Positions 23,401 through 32,164 of a stretch of 64,000 nucleotides of DNA are shown piece after piece. The translations under genes were made by a program, and so were the position numbers. Within the stretch, counting starts at the first letter, position 1. The number at the start of each line of letters is the position of its first letter. Origin of the DNA: Nectonema munidae (lineage: Eukaryota; Nematomorpha; Nectonematoida; Nectonematidae); NCBI GenBank assembly GCA_030549495.1, contig JAUIRK010000099.1:744001-808000 (forward strand). Direction: 5' to 3'. The notes beneath the pieces were generated by a model. It was not told the DNA's origin and did no database searches. It saw only the letters and a program-made list of their open reading frames with translations.

Positions 23401-24441
23401 TAACTGACCATCAAATTAATTAATAAAAAATTAATTTACACATCAAATTAATAAATTTTTCTCAGCCGAACCGAAACTTGAAGTTTGTGAATTAAAACAA
23501 ATAAACGCTCATTGTTATACCTTTTTCTTTGTAATAAAAGTCGAACCATTCCTTGAGACGAGTGCATGATTCCTTGCAAGGAGTAGACACCTACAAGATA
23601 AATCAAAAAGGAATAAAAAAACATTATTTTTATAAGCAATTTTAAAAAGATTAAACTGATTTAAAAAGGAAAAACCGCGAATTTAAAAACTTAACTCAGA
23701 CAAGAATTTTTAAAAAATTTTAAAAGAAAAAATTACTTTCATTATTTTAGCAATGGTAAAAAACTAAATACAAAAGTATTAATTTTAACAGACTAAATAA
23801 GCTATTCTTAATTAACTAAACAAACTAAATTTAACTTAAAAAATATTTAGCTTACAAATACTAACTAGATAAATAATCGTGAAGCTAGTGATATCAACTA
23901 ATTTATAAAATTCATATTAATCAACATAATAAAAATTTGACAGGCACTGAAAAAAAAGTAAATATTTTTTTAATTTTTAACTCTTTGGATTAATTTGTAC
24001 TATCATATAAAATAAATTAAAAAAAATAGTAGAAAAACTATAGTTAAAATAGAGTGTGGACAAACCAATATAAGAGTGATTAAACGAGTATTAAACAAAC
24101 AAAGATGAATGATCCGAGTTTGTCGCCAAATGGCTTAGTGGTAAGAGCATGGGGTGTCGAACAGATGGTCTGGGTTCGATTCCTGATCGTGAATGGAAGA
24201 TTTTTTTTTAACTAAGTGCAAATTTAAAGGATACTTACACACTTGTATTTGCAGTCTTCCAGAGTAGTGAAGTATGCGTCACAAGGACTGGAGCACTGGA
24301 AAAGAGAAAAAGGAAAAAATGACGCAAAATCAATTAACGGAATCTGATTGAAAGTAGTACCTGGGTGCAGTTGATTGTGGTGCACGAGTCTCTTGAATTT
24401 GGCACGTCTGTTTTATTATTCCTCACACTTTCATCCAAGTT
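14357..24441 (-). CDS. receptor tyrosine kinase, Torso-like (16 exons, 5' end missing)
   Basis: Exons in transcription order: 24441-24361, 24295-24239, 23590-23521, 22940-22708, 21756-21627, 20598-20426, 19939-19774, 19706-19510, 18705-18567, 18498-18356, 17210-16988, 16664-16483, 16027-15725, 15671-15457, 14663-14526, 14459-14357. All have AG/GT borders and phases agree at every junction, giving about 850 residues. Order: Cys-rich segment, fibronectin III-like units, membrane helix, juxtamembrane, kinase lobe with GSGAFGKVF and AVKML, a kinase insert of roughly 100 residues, then [17 protein letters not shown] and [11 protein letters not shown]. All catalytic residues are present. FN3 ectodomain plus split kinase and total length fit Torso (receptor for Trunk/PTTH, signalling through Ras-MAPK in insects). 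This is inference: PDGFR/VEGFR relatives also have inserts but carry Ig domains, which are absent here. No signal-peptide exon was found upstream. Confidence 0.88.
14526..14663 (-). CDS. receptor exon: kinase C-lobe
   Basis: Encodes [20 protein letters not shown], then [20 protein letters not shown] and ENCNKEL, the helix F-G region. Acceptor TTTTTAG, donor CT|GTAAAT, phase 1 to 2. Confidence 0.96.
14806..15170. mobile_element. inverted-repeat element carrying a SINE between its arms
   Basis: The left arm (about 14806-14893) and right arm (about 15078-15170) are reverse complements with a few differences. They share actggacactttattggtga, tgttggtgactagtttcgga and aatatatataaatgataa. A tRNA-type SINE fills the middle. 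It lies in the receptor intron between exons 15457-15671 and 14526-14663. A short match to the arm (tgatgttggtgactatttct) occurs near 49511. Confidence 0.8.
14891..15040 (-). mobile_element. tRNA-derived SINE, copy A
   Basis: On the minus strand: GCGTGAGTAGGGTTGGTTGG (A-box-like region), then CTTGGGTTCGATTCCGCATC (B box), then a tRNA-unrelated body ending CTCGATGAAAACACCCCGGG and GTACCTTTACCTT. Copies B and C share body and tail, and D is more divergent. Confidence 0.8.
15457..15671 (-). CDS. receptor exon: catalytic and activation loops
   Basis: Encodes [20 protein letters not shown], then [20 protein letters not shown] and [12 protein letters not shown], ending KSDV. It has the catalytic Asp in HRD, Asn in RN, DFG magnesium ligand and APE. 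Two tyrosines four residues apart lie in the activation loop. HRDLAARN is the receptor-type tyrosine kinase form. Acceptor CTGTAG, donor GT|GTAAGT. Confidence 0.97.
15725..16027 (-). CDS. receptor exon: kinase insert and helix E
   Basis: 101 codons in phase 0. The first three quarters are Ser/Asn-rich and unlike the kinase core ([30 protein letters not shown]). The kinase then resumes at [17 protein letters not shown], part of helix E. This is the insert that splits the kinase lobe. Tyrosines within it are possible docking sites for SH2 adaptors. Acceptor TTTGCAG, donor ATG|GTAACA. Confidence 0.93.
16183..16326 (-). mobile_element. tRNA-derived SINE, copy B
   Basis: Same family as copy A: GTGAGTAAGGTTGGTTAGAT, GGTCTTGGGTTCGATTCCG, GCGCAATTGTGCCTTCTCGA and a short tail reading ttaccttt. 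It lies in the receptor intron between the kinase-insert exon and the hinge exon. Confidence 0.8.
16483..16664 (-). CDS. receptor exon: kinase helix C to hinge
   Basis: Encodes [20 protein letters not shown], then [18 protein letters not shown] and [20 protein letters not shown]. The helix-C glutamate, HPNIV and the hinge 'E-F-C-P-Y-G-D-L' are canonical for PDGFR/FGFR/Torso-type kinases. Phase 2 to 0. Confidence 0.96.
16988..17210 (-). CDS. receptor exon: juxtamembrane and kinase glycine loop
   Basis: Encodes [30 protein letters not shown], the ATP-binding loop [15 protein letters not shown] and the VAVKML strand with the invariant lysine. 'WDK' before the glycine loop is a hallmark of RTK kinase starts. 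The YY pair lies in the juxtamembrane position where regulatory phosphotyrosines sit in relatives. Donor AAAG|GTAAAT. Confidence 0.96.
18356..18498 (-). CDS. receptor exon: transmembrane helix
   Basis: Encodes [11 protein letters not shown], then the hydrophobic run [20 protein letters not shown], then the basic stop-transfer [11 protein letters not shown]. This is a single-pass type I membrane segment. Acceptor ACACAG, donor GAC|GTAAGA, phase 2 to 0. Confidence 0.93.
18567..18705 (-). CDS. receptor exon: third FN3, E-G strands, membrane-proximal
   Basis: Encodes [20 protein letters not shown], then [20 protein letters not shown]. 'L x x x x x Y x I x V x A x S x x G x G' is the FN3 E-F-G signature. 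It leads directly to the membrane exon. Donor AATG|GTATTA, phase 0 to 1. Confidence 0.93.
18812..18920. mobile_element. TTAA-flanked 109-bp MITE
   Basis: It begins CCCTTTCGTGACC right after TTAA (18808-18811) and ends GGTCACGAAAGGG followed by TTCA, a one-base decay of TTAA. The 13-bp terminal repeats are perfect. TTAA targeting and CCC ends fit piggyBac-type mobilisation. It lies in a receptor intron. Confidence 0.75.
19510..19706 (-). CDS. receptor exon: third FN3, A-D strands
   Basis: Encodes [34 protein letters not shown] and [16 protein letters not shown]. 'P x x V x x L x I' followed by 'V T W x x P' is a classical FN3 opening with its Trp. Acceptor TTCACAG, donor TCA|GTAAGA, phase 2 to 0. 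Confidence 0.94.
19774..19939 (-). CDS. receptor exon: second FN3, E-G strands
   Basis: Encodes [20 protein letters not shown], then [20 protein letters not shown] and [15 protein letters not shown]. The 'L x x x x x Y x I x V R S A Y' run is a typical FN3 F strand. Phase 0 to 1, donor TGCG|GTGAGT. Confidence 0.92.
20426..20598 (-). CDS. receptor exon: second FN3, A-C strands
   Basis: Encodes [20 protein letters not shown], then [20 protein letters not shown]. The 'SL x x x x SW x x P' motif is the B-C strand core of FN3, with the conserved Trp and Pro. An extra Cys pair (DCE, TCH) may form a disulphide. Acceptor CTTAAG, donor AAC|GTAAGC. Confidence 0.92.
21627..21756 (-). CDS. receptor exon: end of FN3 unit
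   Basis: Encodes [20 protein letters not shown], then [10 protein letters not shown]. The 'L x x x T x Y x F x V x x x S x x G' spacing is the E-F-G strand signature of FN3 domains. Acceptor TTTCAG, donor AAAA|GTACGC, phase 0 to 1. Confidence 0.92.
22708..22940 (-). CDS. receptor exon: first FN3-like unit
   Basis: 77 codons plus two bases, from [17 protein letters not shown] to ASDWSVLGK. Acceptor TATTCAG, donor AAG|GTATTT. The pattern of alternating strands ending [20 protein letters not shown] resembles the C strand to F strand of a fibronectin III fold, without the usual conserved Trp clearly placed. Confidence 0.85.
23521..23590 (-). CDS. receptor exon: end of Cys-rich segment
   Basis: Encodes [20 protein letters not shown], then KEK. 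Acceptor CTTGTAG, donor AAAG|GTATAA, phase 0 to 1. It completes the Cys-rich module before the first FN3-like unit. Confidence 0.82.
24127..24205 (+). ncRNA. tRNA-like sequence (pseudo-tRNA or SINE head)
   Basis: It contains an A-box-like TGGCTTAGTGGTAAGAGCA and a B-box GGGTTCGATTCC about 30 bases later, followed by a run of nine T. The acceptor and anticodon stems pair poorly, so a working tRNA gene is unlikely. It lies in the receptor intron between the Cys-rich exons. Confidence 0.5.
24239..24295 (-). CDS. receptor exon: Cys-rich
   Basis: 19 codons reading [19 protein letters not shown] between TTCCAG and GTAAGT, phase 0 to 0. Five cysteines in 19 residues point to a disulphide-rich extracellular module continuing in both flanking exons. 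Confidence 0.85.
24361..24441 (-). CDS. receptor exon: N-terminal Cys segment
   Basis: First exon I can support. Acceptor ATTTTAG, donor CAG|GTACTA, 27 codons, phase 0 to 0. It encodes NLDESVRNN, then [10 protein letters not shown]. Its frame continues straight into the next exon. At least one more upstream exon with the initiator and signal peptide must exist. Confidence 0.75.
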
Positions 24442-26022
24442 CTAAAATGGTGAATCTTTTTGCTTAATCAAAGGATGCGAACCATTTTAGAAAATATGCC
24501 TCAAAAACCTATATATGTTACAAATTAGACAAAGAACTAATTAATTAATTGATTGACTTACTTACTAAGAGACCAACTAAATAAATATTTTCCCTACTCA
24601 AATCTAACTGACAAAATAATTTAATTTCTAAGCATTTTATGAAAGAGCAGTGAATTAATGAAAATGTTAAGTAAAGCAATGACTTCCTATTTGCCTCAAA
24701 CTGTCAGAGATTCAAACCAATCTCCGGTTTCACAATCTGACTGTAGCATTGACAAGAATAGGACATACCAGCTACTCTTTTGTTGTTGTTGTTGTTGTTA
24801 GCGCGTAGATTACACTATCTCGTTATATCTGTTCAAAAAAACACAATTTATATTTGAACTGAAAAAGTTCATCCCTCTCTGGAAAAATATGCCTCTCATA
24901 GAATGTCGACTAGCCATTTATAAAAAAAATTTATTCAAAAATTGCTTTGATTTTTGTTGCTTCAAAGCATCTACGATTCTACGATTAATTAATAATTTAA
25001 AATTATAATAATAATTTTAAGTCATCTTACATATTTCGAAATGAAAAAAGTTTCCGCGTAATTCTTTTATAAACGTCGATGATTCAAAGGTGTAGCGGGA
25101 GGGAAGGGCCAATGGTTACTCCCCTGCCCATTTTTTCCATAGCAAAAAATAATTTATATACGTGATATAAAAAAAATTGAGTCCATCCATGACTTTCCTC
25201 GACCATGACATCACTGCTTGAACCACCCCTCCCCTCCCCCTATATTTTAAATGCTATATTTTAAAGAAAAAGAAAAAATCAATTTTTAAGGTTGTATTTT
25301 GCATAGGGGACACTGGCATATCAGGGCCAATATTGCAAGTACAAATTCCTCAAATCACTTCGTGACAATTTTCATTCGCTTATATGCGACAGTGAAGTTG
25401 AATGCAAGCGACCAAATACTTCAAGCGATTACGTTTTTAGATTTTTGCAAACTGTTTTCAAGAAGTAAAACTCTACATGTGAAGTTATACTATACAAAGA
25501 TCCATCTTTGTTTCGCCTACTAAATCGTTGATGACGATGATGATGATGATGATGATGATGCTAGCTTATCAGTTGTGCTTCATGTTAATTCACTGCGTGC
25601 GTGTTTTGTATCTGCGCGTTACACTTTTGCAAAATGAAACAAATTTCACACCTCCGTATGAGTGTTTGCCTGTTACTTTGAAATAAAATGCAGAAAATGC
25701 AAACAATTACACGTCTCTTTGATATTGATAGCTTTATTCAAATATAAACTTATGTGTGAGAGAGTTTTTAGTGTTTATTTCAAAAGTCTTTTACTTCATT
25801 AGGCTAGAATTGAAAGTTATAGTGCCAAATTTCTCTTAAGTATAAAATTCTCTTAAAGTATAATGCCAAATTTCAAAAGAAATTCAAGGAAAAGAATGAA
25901 TTATTTTGTTAAAAAATATGATTCTTTACCAGAAATGAGTGTCGCCCCACTTCGACTCAATGTTTAAAAATGTTTTCTTGTAAGAGTAATGAAAGATAAA
26001 ATAAAAAGATGAAACTCTGATA
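24442..26022. other. noncoding upstream of the receptor exons
   Basis: It should hold the missing first exon(s) of the receptor, but I could not identify one: no ATG followed by a hydrophobic run and a donor in the right phase stands out. Simple repeats: (TTG)n at 24780-24799 and (GAT)n at about 25528-25560. Confidence 0.4.
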
Positions 26023-26026
26023 TTAA

Positions 26027-26132
26027 CCCATTTAAGACCAAGCAAAGCAGACGACTTTAGTAATTCCTATTTAATTCCATTTAAAGTAGGAGTTCTTCTG
26101 CGTTCCCTTTGGGAACATTGGTCGTAAATGAG
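26027..26132. mobile_element. TTAA-flanked 106-bp MITE
   Basis: Intact TTAA duplications at 26023-26026 and 26133-26136. Terminal inverted repeats CCCATTTAAGACCA and (complement of the right end) CTCATTTACGACCA. It contains gttccctttgggaac, the palindromic core found in related copies. Confidence 0.82.
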
Positions 26133-26138
26133 TTAAAA

Positions 26139-26720
26139 TGTCTTTCTTATCAGGACCCATTCTCAAAAAGAAGGCAAAATCAATTGCAACTACTCCAGGC
26201 CACAAAAAAATTGGTTGCCAGTGATGATGGGTTAACAAGATTGAAAGAAAAAAAATAACATTATTTACAAAAACTAAAGAAAAATGGTTGGAAAAGGTTT
26301 TACCAAATGTACTGAAAAAATATGGTGCCAAAGATCTTTTTAATGCTCATGTGAAAGAGGATATGGATTTTATAGGCTTTTGTCTGAACGTGCTATGGCA
26401 TTTAAAAATGGTGGATGCAAGAAATTTAAAAGACGTATCACTGCTTTATCACGTGCAATTTAATTGAAAATGAAAAACTTCCTTATTGGAAAAAGTAAAA
26501 GGCCTGGATGTTTCAAAAAGATGAAGACTTTTTACAAGAAAAATAAAAGAGCTGGATGATAGCAAAAATTTTGCAAAAAAAAAGTCAATTTGATGAAGAA
26601 GGAACAAAGTTTGATATTATTAAAGGTTTGTTGAATGTTATGTTCATGATGATGTGGAAATCTTAATTCTACATTAAAAATGTGAAGAAAGTATCAATTC
26701 AATTCTTTTGAAAAAGTAAA
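26139..26720 (+). pseudogene. pogo/Tigger-like transposase remnant
   Basis: Across several frame breaks the plus strand reads GPILKKKAKSIATTPGHKK, then KWLEKVLPNVLKKYGAKDLF and NAH, then GFLSERAMAFKNGGCKKFKR-like text, RITALSRAI and NFLIGKSKRPGCFKKM. This is the order of the CENP-B-type DNA-binding end and the DDE core start of pogo transposases (family blocks 'FNADETG', 'KSKERITAL', 'IGKS K P R C F K'). The first catalytic aspartate is lost: NADE has become NAHV. Thoroughly decayed. Confidence 0.75.
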
Positions 26721-26759
26721 TAAAAACACATTAAAGATTGAAACTTGAGGATAATATAC

Positions 26760-29700
26760 ATTTAAATACATTTTTGTTCAATAAGGTATCAAAAATGTGT
26801 AGTAGAATTTAAATAATTTGATATAAGGAAGAAAACAGTCAAGTCAAAAGTGGTCTTTTTACGGAGAGTGCGCGCTGTATATAGAAATGAGAGATTGGCT
26901 GTCAGTTATTTAGCCAGTTGTGGTAGTGGAAGAAAGTGAAACTCAAATTAACATTTCATTCAATCTTATCTTTGGAAAGACATTCCAATCTGTCTAGGTT
27001 ATTTACGCAAGCGAAAGTTATAATAATAATGAGTAGATTTTTATCAGAACTATCATTTCTTTTGTTTACTCTATGAATGCTATTTTTCCTTACAACGCTA
27101 CTTTGCAACCTTTTTAAGTCATGAAACTTTATCATTCAAAATACGAAGATACAGGACAACTGAAAAATAGACTTTCACAGTCTTGATCAAAAGTTATGTG
27201 TCGGCTTCAAAGAATCGCTATAAATTTAAATTGAAAAATCCCAGTTTCATTTAATACTTCAAATAATTGTCTCAAGATTCTATTAGGTTCTCCAAAATAA
27301 AGTTAGCAAGGTGAAAGAACGCAAGATGTTTCACGGCTATCTGGGGACGCAAAAGTGAAAATCTCCTTTGATGTTGTCAGGTTGTTAACAATAAATTGGA
27401 TGGAAGTTATACCTGTTTTATTGATTAAAATTCTACCAATGAGAAAAACATAAAGATAAATAAATGTACTTTTGTGGCTTACGCAAGGGTGGGGTCAAAG
27501 TGAATAAGATCCCCAATCAAGTTGATGAATGATTAATTTATCAAAGAAAATAATATCCTAAAAAATAAAGTATAAAAGAATGTGATATTAGCTTCTAAAA
27601 TGCATACGTACACAGATTGGGGGCTTGATTAAAAAAAAGCAGAAAGCTGCTATTATGAAAAATGAGTGAAACCCGGTTCAGGAGATGAAGTAAAATATAT
27701 TCGTAGTGTAGGTTATAAATAAAAATTCAACTTGAAAACTTCTTTAAAAACAGAAAAAATGTGATCAGTATGTCAAAAAGGAAAACATTGATAGATATGT
27801 TTAAAAAGATACGTGAAAGCAAGTCAACTGACACATCGCAGAAATAACGGTGTCCCAGTAGGAACGGTATCTGAAAATGCCCAGAGCTCCTTCTCCCCAA
27901 AAAACAGAAATGAACAAGAAGAGGTTTGCGATCAATTTCGTAACATTCATTTCAAACAAACGTTTCGATTGAAGAATGAAGACTTCTTCAAGAGGTCTAG
28001 CTTTGAGAAAACTTTATGTTATAGATCTACTTTGCTTGTGTTTGGAGTAGTATGTGTAAATGGATTTAGGAAGCGATCGCTTATTCGGGAATTATCGCGA
28101 TATCTTCGGAAACTTAATCTTGAAAAGGGGAACAGTCAGCAATAAGCTCCTTAATGAGTTAGCGGAAACACTTTTGCTAATGGAAGAATGGTGAGCGCTT
28201 TTATTGTTGGTGCCTCTATGCTTGGGCTGTGCTAATGGAGCTGAGAAAATCCTCTCACTTAGTTTCACTACCTGTAAACGTCATATACTCGTGATGAACT
28301 AATCATCGCATACCACTGTAATTGCTCGTGGACTACATTTAGCATCTGAAGGTATGTCTTATTCATTGTGTTCAAGTCACAAATAAATTAGTTATTGAGG
28401 GGATGAAGCAGGGTGTTTCAGAAGTTCTATGTTTGCCGTGTGTGTGTGTGTGTGTGCAGAACAAACACAACTTTCTATACTGCTCATATAAAGTAGGTAT
28501 ATCTCTACAACGCCATGGGCATAATGCAGGAAAGAGACATCGCTTTTACTGTTATCATCTCTATCCATCAGCTTTCAAAGATTTTACCCAATTCTATTTT
28601 ATTACGCCAATCAAAACTTAGACTCTTTTATTGCCACGATAGGATATCTCGAGGAAGAAATATCCTTTGCTTCAAAGGGAAAAGATATCACCAATTCAAT
28701 GAATGATATAGATATAGGGTCTTCAATCCCTGCTCACAAAAATATATCACACCTCACAAAATGTGTTGCTAAAGTGTTTATTTCTTTAATGAATTAAAAA
28801 TAAATCCAGCTGTAACCGAATTTAGAACTAAGTTGATGAAATGCAGTAGACTTTAAAGAAGAGGGAAGTGGTTTCGTTTTGCAATTATTGCTATTATTTA
28901 GAAGAAAGTTATGAATATATTGCAAACTGAACTATTTTTCTTAAAACGATTAATATTTTTAAATATTATGCATACTTTAAATTTTATAATTAGACTCTTT
29001 ATTGCATAAATAATTAACTTAATCAATATATAACTAAAATAATAATCGATAATAATTGGATAAATAAAAATTTTTAAATGAATTTAAAAATTTATAATTC
29101 ATCATAAGGTTTCATTCGCTTCTTGTTTTCAGTTTATCTATAAGATAAGTACTAAATATTTATTTAATTTAAAAATGGCGGGAAATGTATAGGAAATTAA
29201 CTAAAATTAGGTTGAACAGAAAAAAAGTTTTGTTTTTTAACATTTATTTTGTGACTGGAACAATCAAAGGCCTTAGAATCAGCTAAAATTGATGGGTCCC
29301 ATTTTTTCATTTCAATACACATGAAGTGACATTTTTTTAAGTTTAATTCTATTCTAGTTGAAAAAACTAATTAACAAAAGAAAAACATTTTTGACAACTT
29401 GTTCTTCGTTAATCTAAGAGAAAATAATAACAAGAAATATTCTTACTGGTGAAAGCTAACTCTAGCCCTGTAGTATGTGAAAGAAATGTGGGTACTTTCA
29501 AAGTTCTGTTATCAAGGGCACGTGTCAAAATGCGAAATTTTCCATTAATTTTGATCTATACTCACTTATGGAGAAAAACATTCACTCTAGATTGCGCTAA
29601 ATCACGTTCCACGGGTTTAAAGCAATTTAGTTCACGAAAAAGAGATTATTTTGACTAAGCCTTATTGAAATGGATGGGAAATTCAAGTTATAGCCTATAA

Positions 29701-29811
29701 GTACTGTTTCCGAAACATTTCGTACTCCACGCCTCCTCCTTGATCACATTAATACAAAGAAACGTTCTCATTGTTTCAAGGGAGCATTTTGACTTATAAA
29801 AAAAAATTTTT
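26760..29811. other. long stretch without a recognised gene
   Basis: Mostly AT-rich. The segment 27810-28750 is less AT-rich and holds an 110-codon plus-strand frame (27813-28145), serine/arginine/lysine-rich with no recognisable motif, and a (GT)n run at 28437-28457. It could be an untranslated exon, promoter region or unclassified repeat. I see no splice-supported gene. Confidence 0.35.
27813..28145 (+). other. unrecognised 110-codon open frame
   Basis: Open from ATG to TAA in a locally less AT-rich segment. The product would be basic (ending SRYLRKLNLEKGNSQQ) with no signal peptide, membrane segment or motif I recognise. No flanking exons or repeats support it. More likely chance than a gene. 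Confidence 0.2.
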
Positions 29812-30318
29812 TTAACCCTCATACCATCTTTGCGTGATTTTTCACCCATTTTAATTTTTGAACTTTGATAAATATTTTATTTCAACTATTCAAAAGTTTA
29901 ACTTTTGGCTATTTGTTCATTTTAATACAAAATTTAAAGTAATGGAGTTTGACTATGATTAGAAATTAAATATATGAAAATAAATTTAAAAAAAAAAACA
30001 TTTTTTATCCTTGGGTGAAATTTTCCCATTTCACTTTGTTTAAAAATGTATTCATATTTTTTATCTTTTCGCTATTACAATGATTGACTTTTTTTGTTGT
30101 TGTTACAATAGCCTACCTTGGTATTATTATGCATAAAATTATACTCATATAGTTTTTTTATTTTATAACACAGTTATTGCAAAATTCAAGAAGAAAAACA
30201 GACGCACGTATATTCTGTTTCAACATACGCCATTTTTCAATTTTAAACACATTTGTAGTGAAATTTTTTTTGCGTCACCATTACTTTTCTTTTGTTTTAA
30301 TTTTTTGTTCTCAAAATA

Positions 30319-30756
30319 ATGTCTACGTGTTTTGAAAGTGAAGAAGAACCAATGGATGATTTATCTGATTCTGAAGATGATATTATAGAAGAAAATGTAG
30401 GAAATAGTGAGAGTTATTCAGAATCAAGTGAAGAGTGTCAAAAAGAGCAAGGAGAATTGTTATTAAAAGATAAAAGTGTTAGATGGAGCACCGATATTCC
30501 CAATCTTCAAGATTTGCTAAAAAGTTTATTTCAAATGTTATGGATTCATTTGATTCTTGTTTTAATTTTTCATTTTTACAAAGATAAATGGACTGATGTA
30601 GATGAAGTCACTTTGAAAGCATACATTGGTATTTTGATTTTAGCTAGAGTTTTTCGTTCATATGGCGAATCTCTGAATAATTTATGGGATGATGATATTG
30701 GAAGAGCAATTTTTAAAGCTAACATGTCAAAAAAGACGTTTGAAACAATAACTTGA
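30319..30756 (+). pseudogene. piggyBac transposase, N-terminal part (copy 1)
   Basis: Starts at ATG with a strongly acidic, Ser-rich leader (SEDDIIEENVGNSESYSESS), then VRWSTDIPN and a helical block TLKAYIGILILARVFRSYGE ending in LWDDDIGRAIFKANMSKKTF. This matches the DDE_Tnp_1_7 N-terminal region in type and order. Length to the frame stop is 145 residues. The full protein would be about 550-600. Confidence 0.85.
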
Positions 30757-30769
30757 GTGTTGCGCTTCG

Positions 30770-31140
30770 ATCACAAAAAAGGATAGAAAGGAACGTCGTG
30801 CTAAAGACAAGTCAGCTCCAATCAGAAAATTATGGCAAAACTGGGTAAGAAATTTGCAAACTCTTTTCACTCCTTACGAAAATATAAGGATAGATGAAGA
30901 ACGTGTATCTTTTCGTGGGCGATGTCCAATAAAGCGATATATTCCTTCTAAGCCAGCAAAAGATGGCATCAAAGTTTGGATTTTATGTGATAGCAAAACA
31001 AATTACGCATGGAATTTACAAGTCTATACCGAAAAGTTACCTGATAAGGCTCAAACCTAAGGACAAAGAGTTGTTTAGATTTAGTTCAAAACCTCAAAGG
31101 AAGGAATGTTGTTTGCGATAACTTTTTTCTTCTTCAACCA
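30770..31140 (+). pseudogene. piggyBac transposase, catalytic core start (copy 1)
   Basis: After a frame change: LWQNWVRNLQTLFTPYENIR, then IDEERVSFRGRCPIKRYIPS and KPAKDGIKVWILCDSKTNYA. This is the first catalytic Asp block ('hDE x x h x F + G R') of piggyBac transposases. A stop follows, then LKGRNVVCDNFF in another frame, which carries the second Asp (CDNFF). Confidence 0.88.
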
Positions 31141-31300
31141 TTCAACCCAATTGTTAAAAAAAGTGGAAATTGGGGGGACCCCGCTCCCCAAAAAAACATT
31201 TTTCCCTTTTTTTTATAAAAAAAAAATTTTTTCTCTCTTTTTTTTTCAAATTATTTTTTTTTTTATGCTACACTGGTGCAATATCTTCCTCAAAAATAGA
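31141..31300 (+). repeat. homopolymer-rich disruption in piggyBac copy 1
   Basis: Successive runs of A, G, C, A, T, A and T of 5-12 bases replace the part of the transposase that should follow CDNFF. It looks like poor-quality consensus or slippage DNA rather than conserved sequence. A similar staircase is inside the RTE element at 37015-37095. Confidence 0.7.
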
Positions 31301-31505
31301 AAACAGAGCATGTCTTGAGTACCCTTCATCATGACAAAAGTGTGTCTTTAGATAACAAAAATCTTCCAGAATTTATAGAGATTTATAATAAGCAAAAAGA
31401 GGGAGTGGACACATTGGATCATACACAGTAAAAAGAAAAAGGAATAGACGGCCTTTTGCTTTATTCTGTAACATAATTGATATTTCATGTCTAAATAGTT
31501 TTGTT

Positions 31506-31904
31506 TTGTGGGTACAAATCAACCCTAGCTGGAATAAGGGAAAACTCTATAAAGGACGTCTTTTTTTTGAAGAACTAGGAAAAAACTTAGTCCAAAATGA
31601 AATACTAAGAAGACCACGTCTCCCAAGAGGAAGTTCTTCGCGTTCTCTTGTAGCAAATATTAGAGAGACACAAGAGTTTTCTGCATCTTCAGGACAAACT
31701 AAACGAAAACTGTCCAAAGGAGCTCGCTGTTCTTTGTGTGTAGGAAAAGACCGAAAAGCCTCTTCCGAATATGCAAAATGTAAAAAATTTTATGCCGAGA
31801 GCATAAAAATTCTTTGTTTTTTTGTAGTAAATGTTTGTAATTATTCTGGTTTTTATTATTGTGTTTCAATAAATAAATTCGTTTTTGTGCATTTTGAAAC
31901 TTAA
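31506..31904 (+). pseudogene. piggyBac transposase C-terminal part with Cys-rich domain (copy 1)
   Basis: Encodes INPSWNKGKLYKGRLFFEEL, EILRRPRLPRGSSSRSLVAN, then RCSLCVGKDRK and YAKCKKFYAESIKILCFFV. The spaced cysteines are the remnant of the C-terminal zinc-binding domain by which piggyBac transposases contact terminal repeats. It is preceded in other frames by traces of the 'Y N K x K x G V D' block near 31390. Confidence 0.85.
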
Positions 31905-32164
31905 AAAAAACATGTGTGAAAAGAGAGTATGAGGGTCCATAGAAAGACCCAGCCGGTCAATTGACGGGTGAGTTATTTTGTTTCGACTGTAACTCTTGGC
32001 AACTTATACTCATTCAATCGAAACTTATAGAATTCTGATATTTTATACAAAGTTATAAGTTTGAAGGCTCTGTTTTTTATTTCTAAATTTTCCAAAGTGT
32101 ATATAAGTTTTTCTTCAACTATAAGAAATTTGTTTGAAGAAAATATTTACCATTGTTTATTAAC

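Larger units (their letters stand above)
29816..31935 (+). mobile_element. piggyBac-type transposon, copy 1 (decayed)
   Basis: The left end is TTAA (29812-29815) followed by CCCTCATACCATC. The right end reads GTATGAGGG at 31927-31935, the complement of CCCTCATAC. The right TTAA is lost (tcca). The 2120 bp between encode a broken transposase with acidic N-terminus, DDE core pieces and a C-terminal Cys-rich domain in correct order. Confidence 0.85.
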
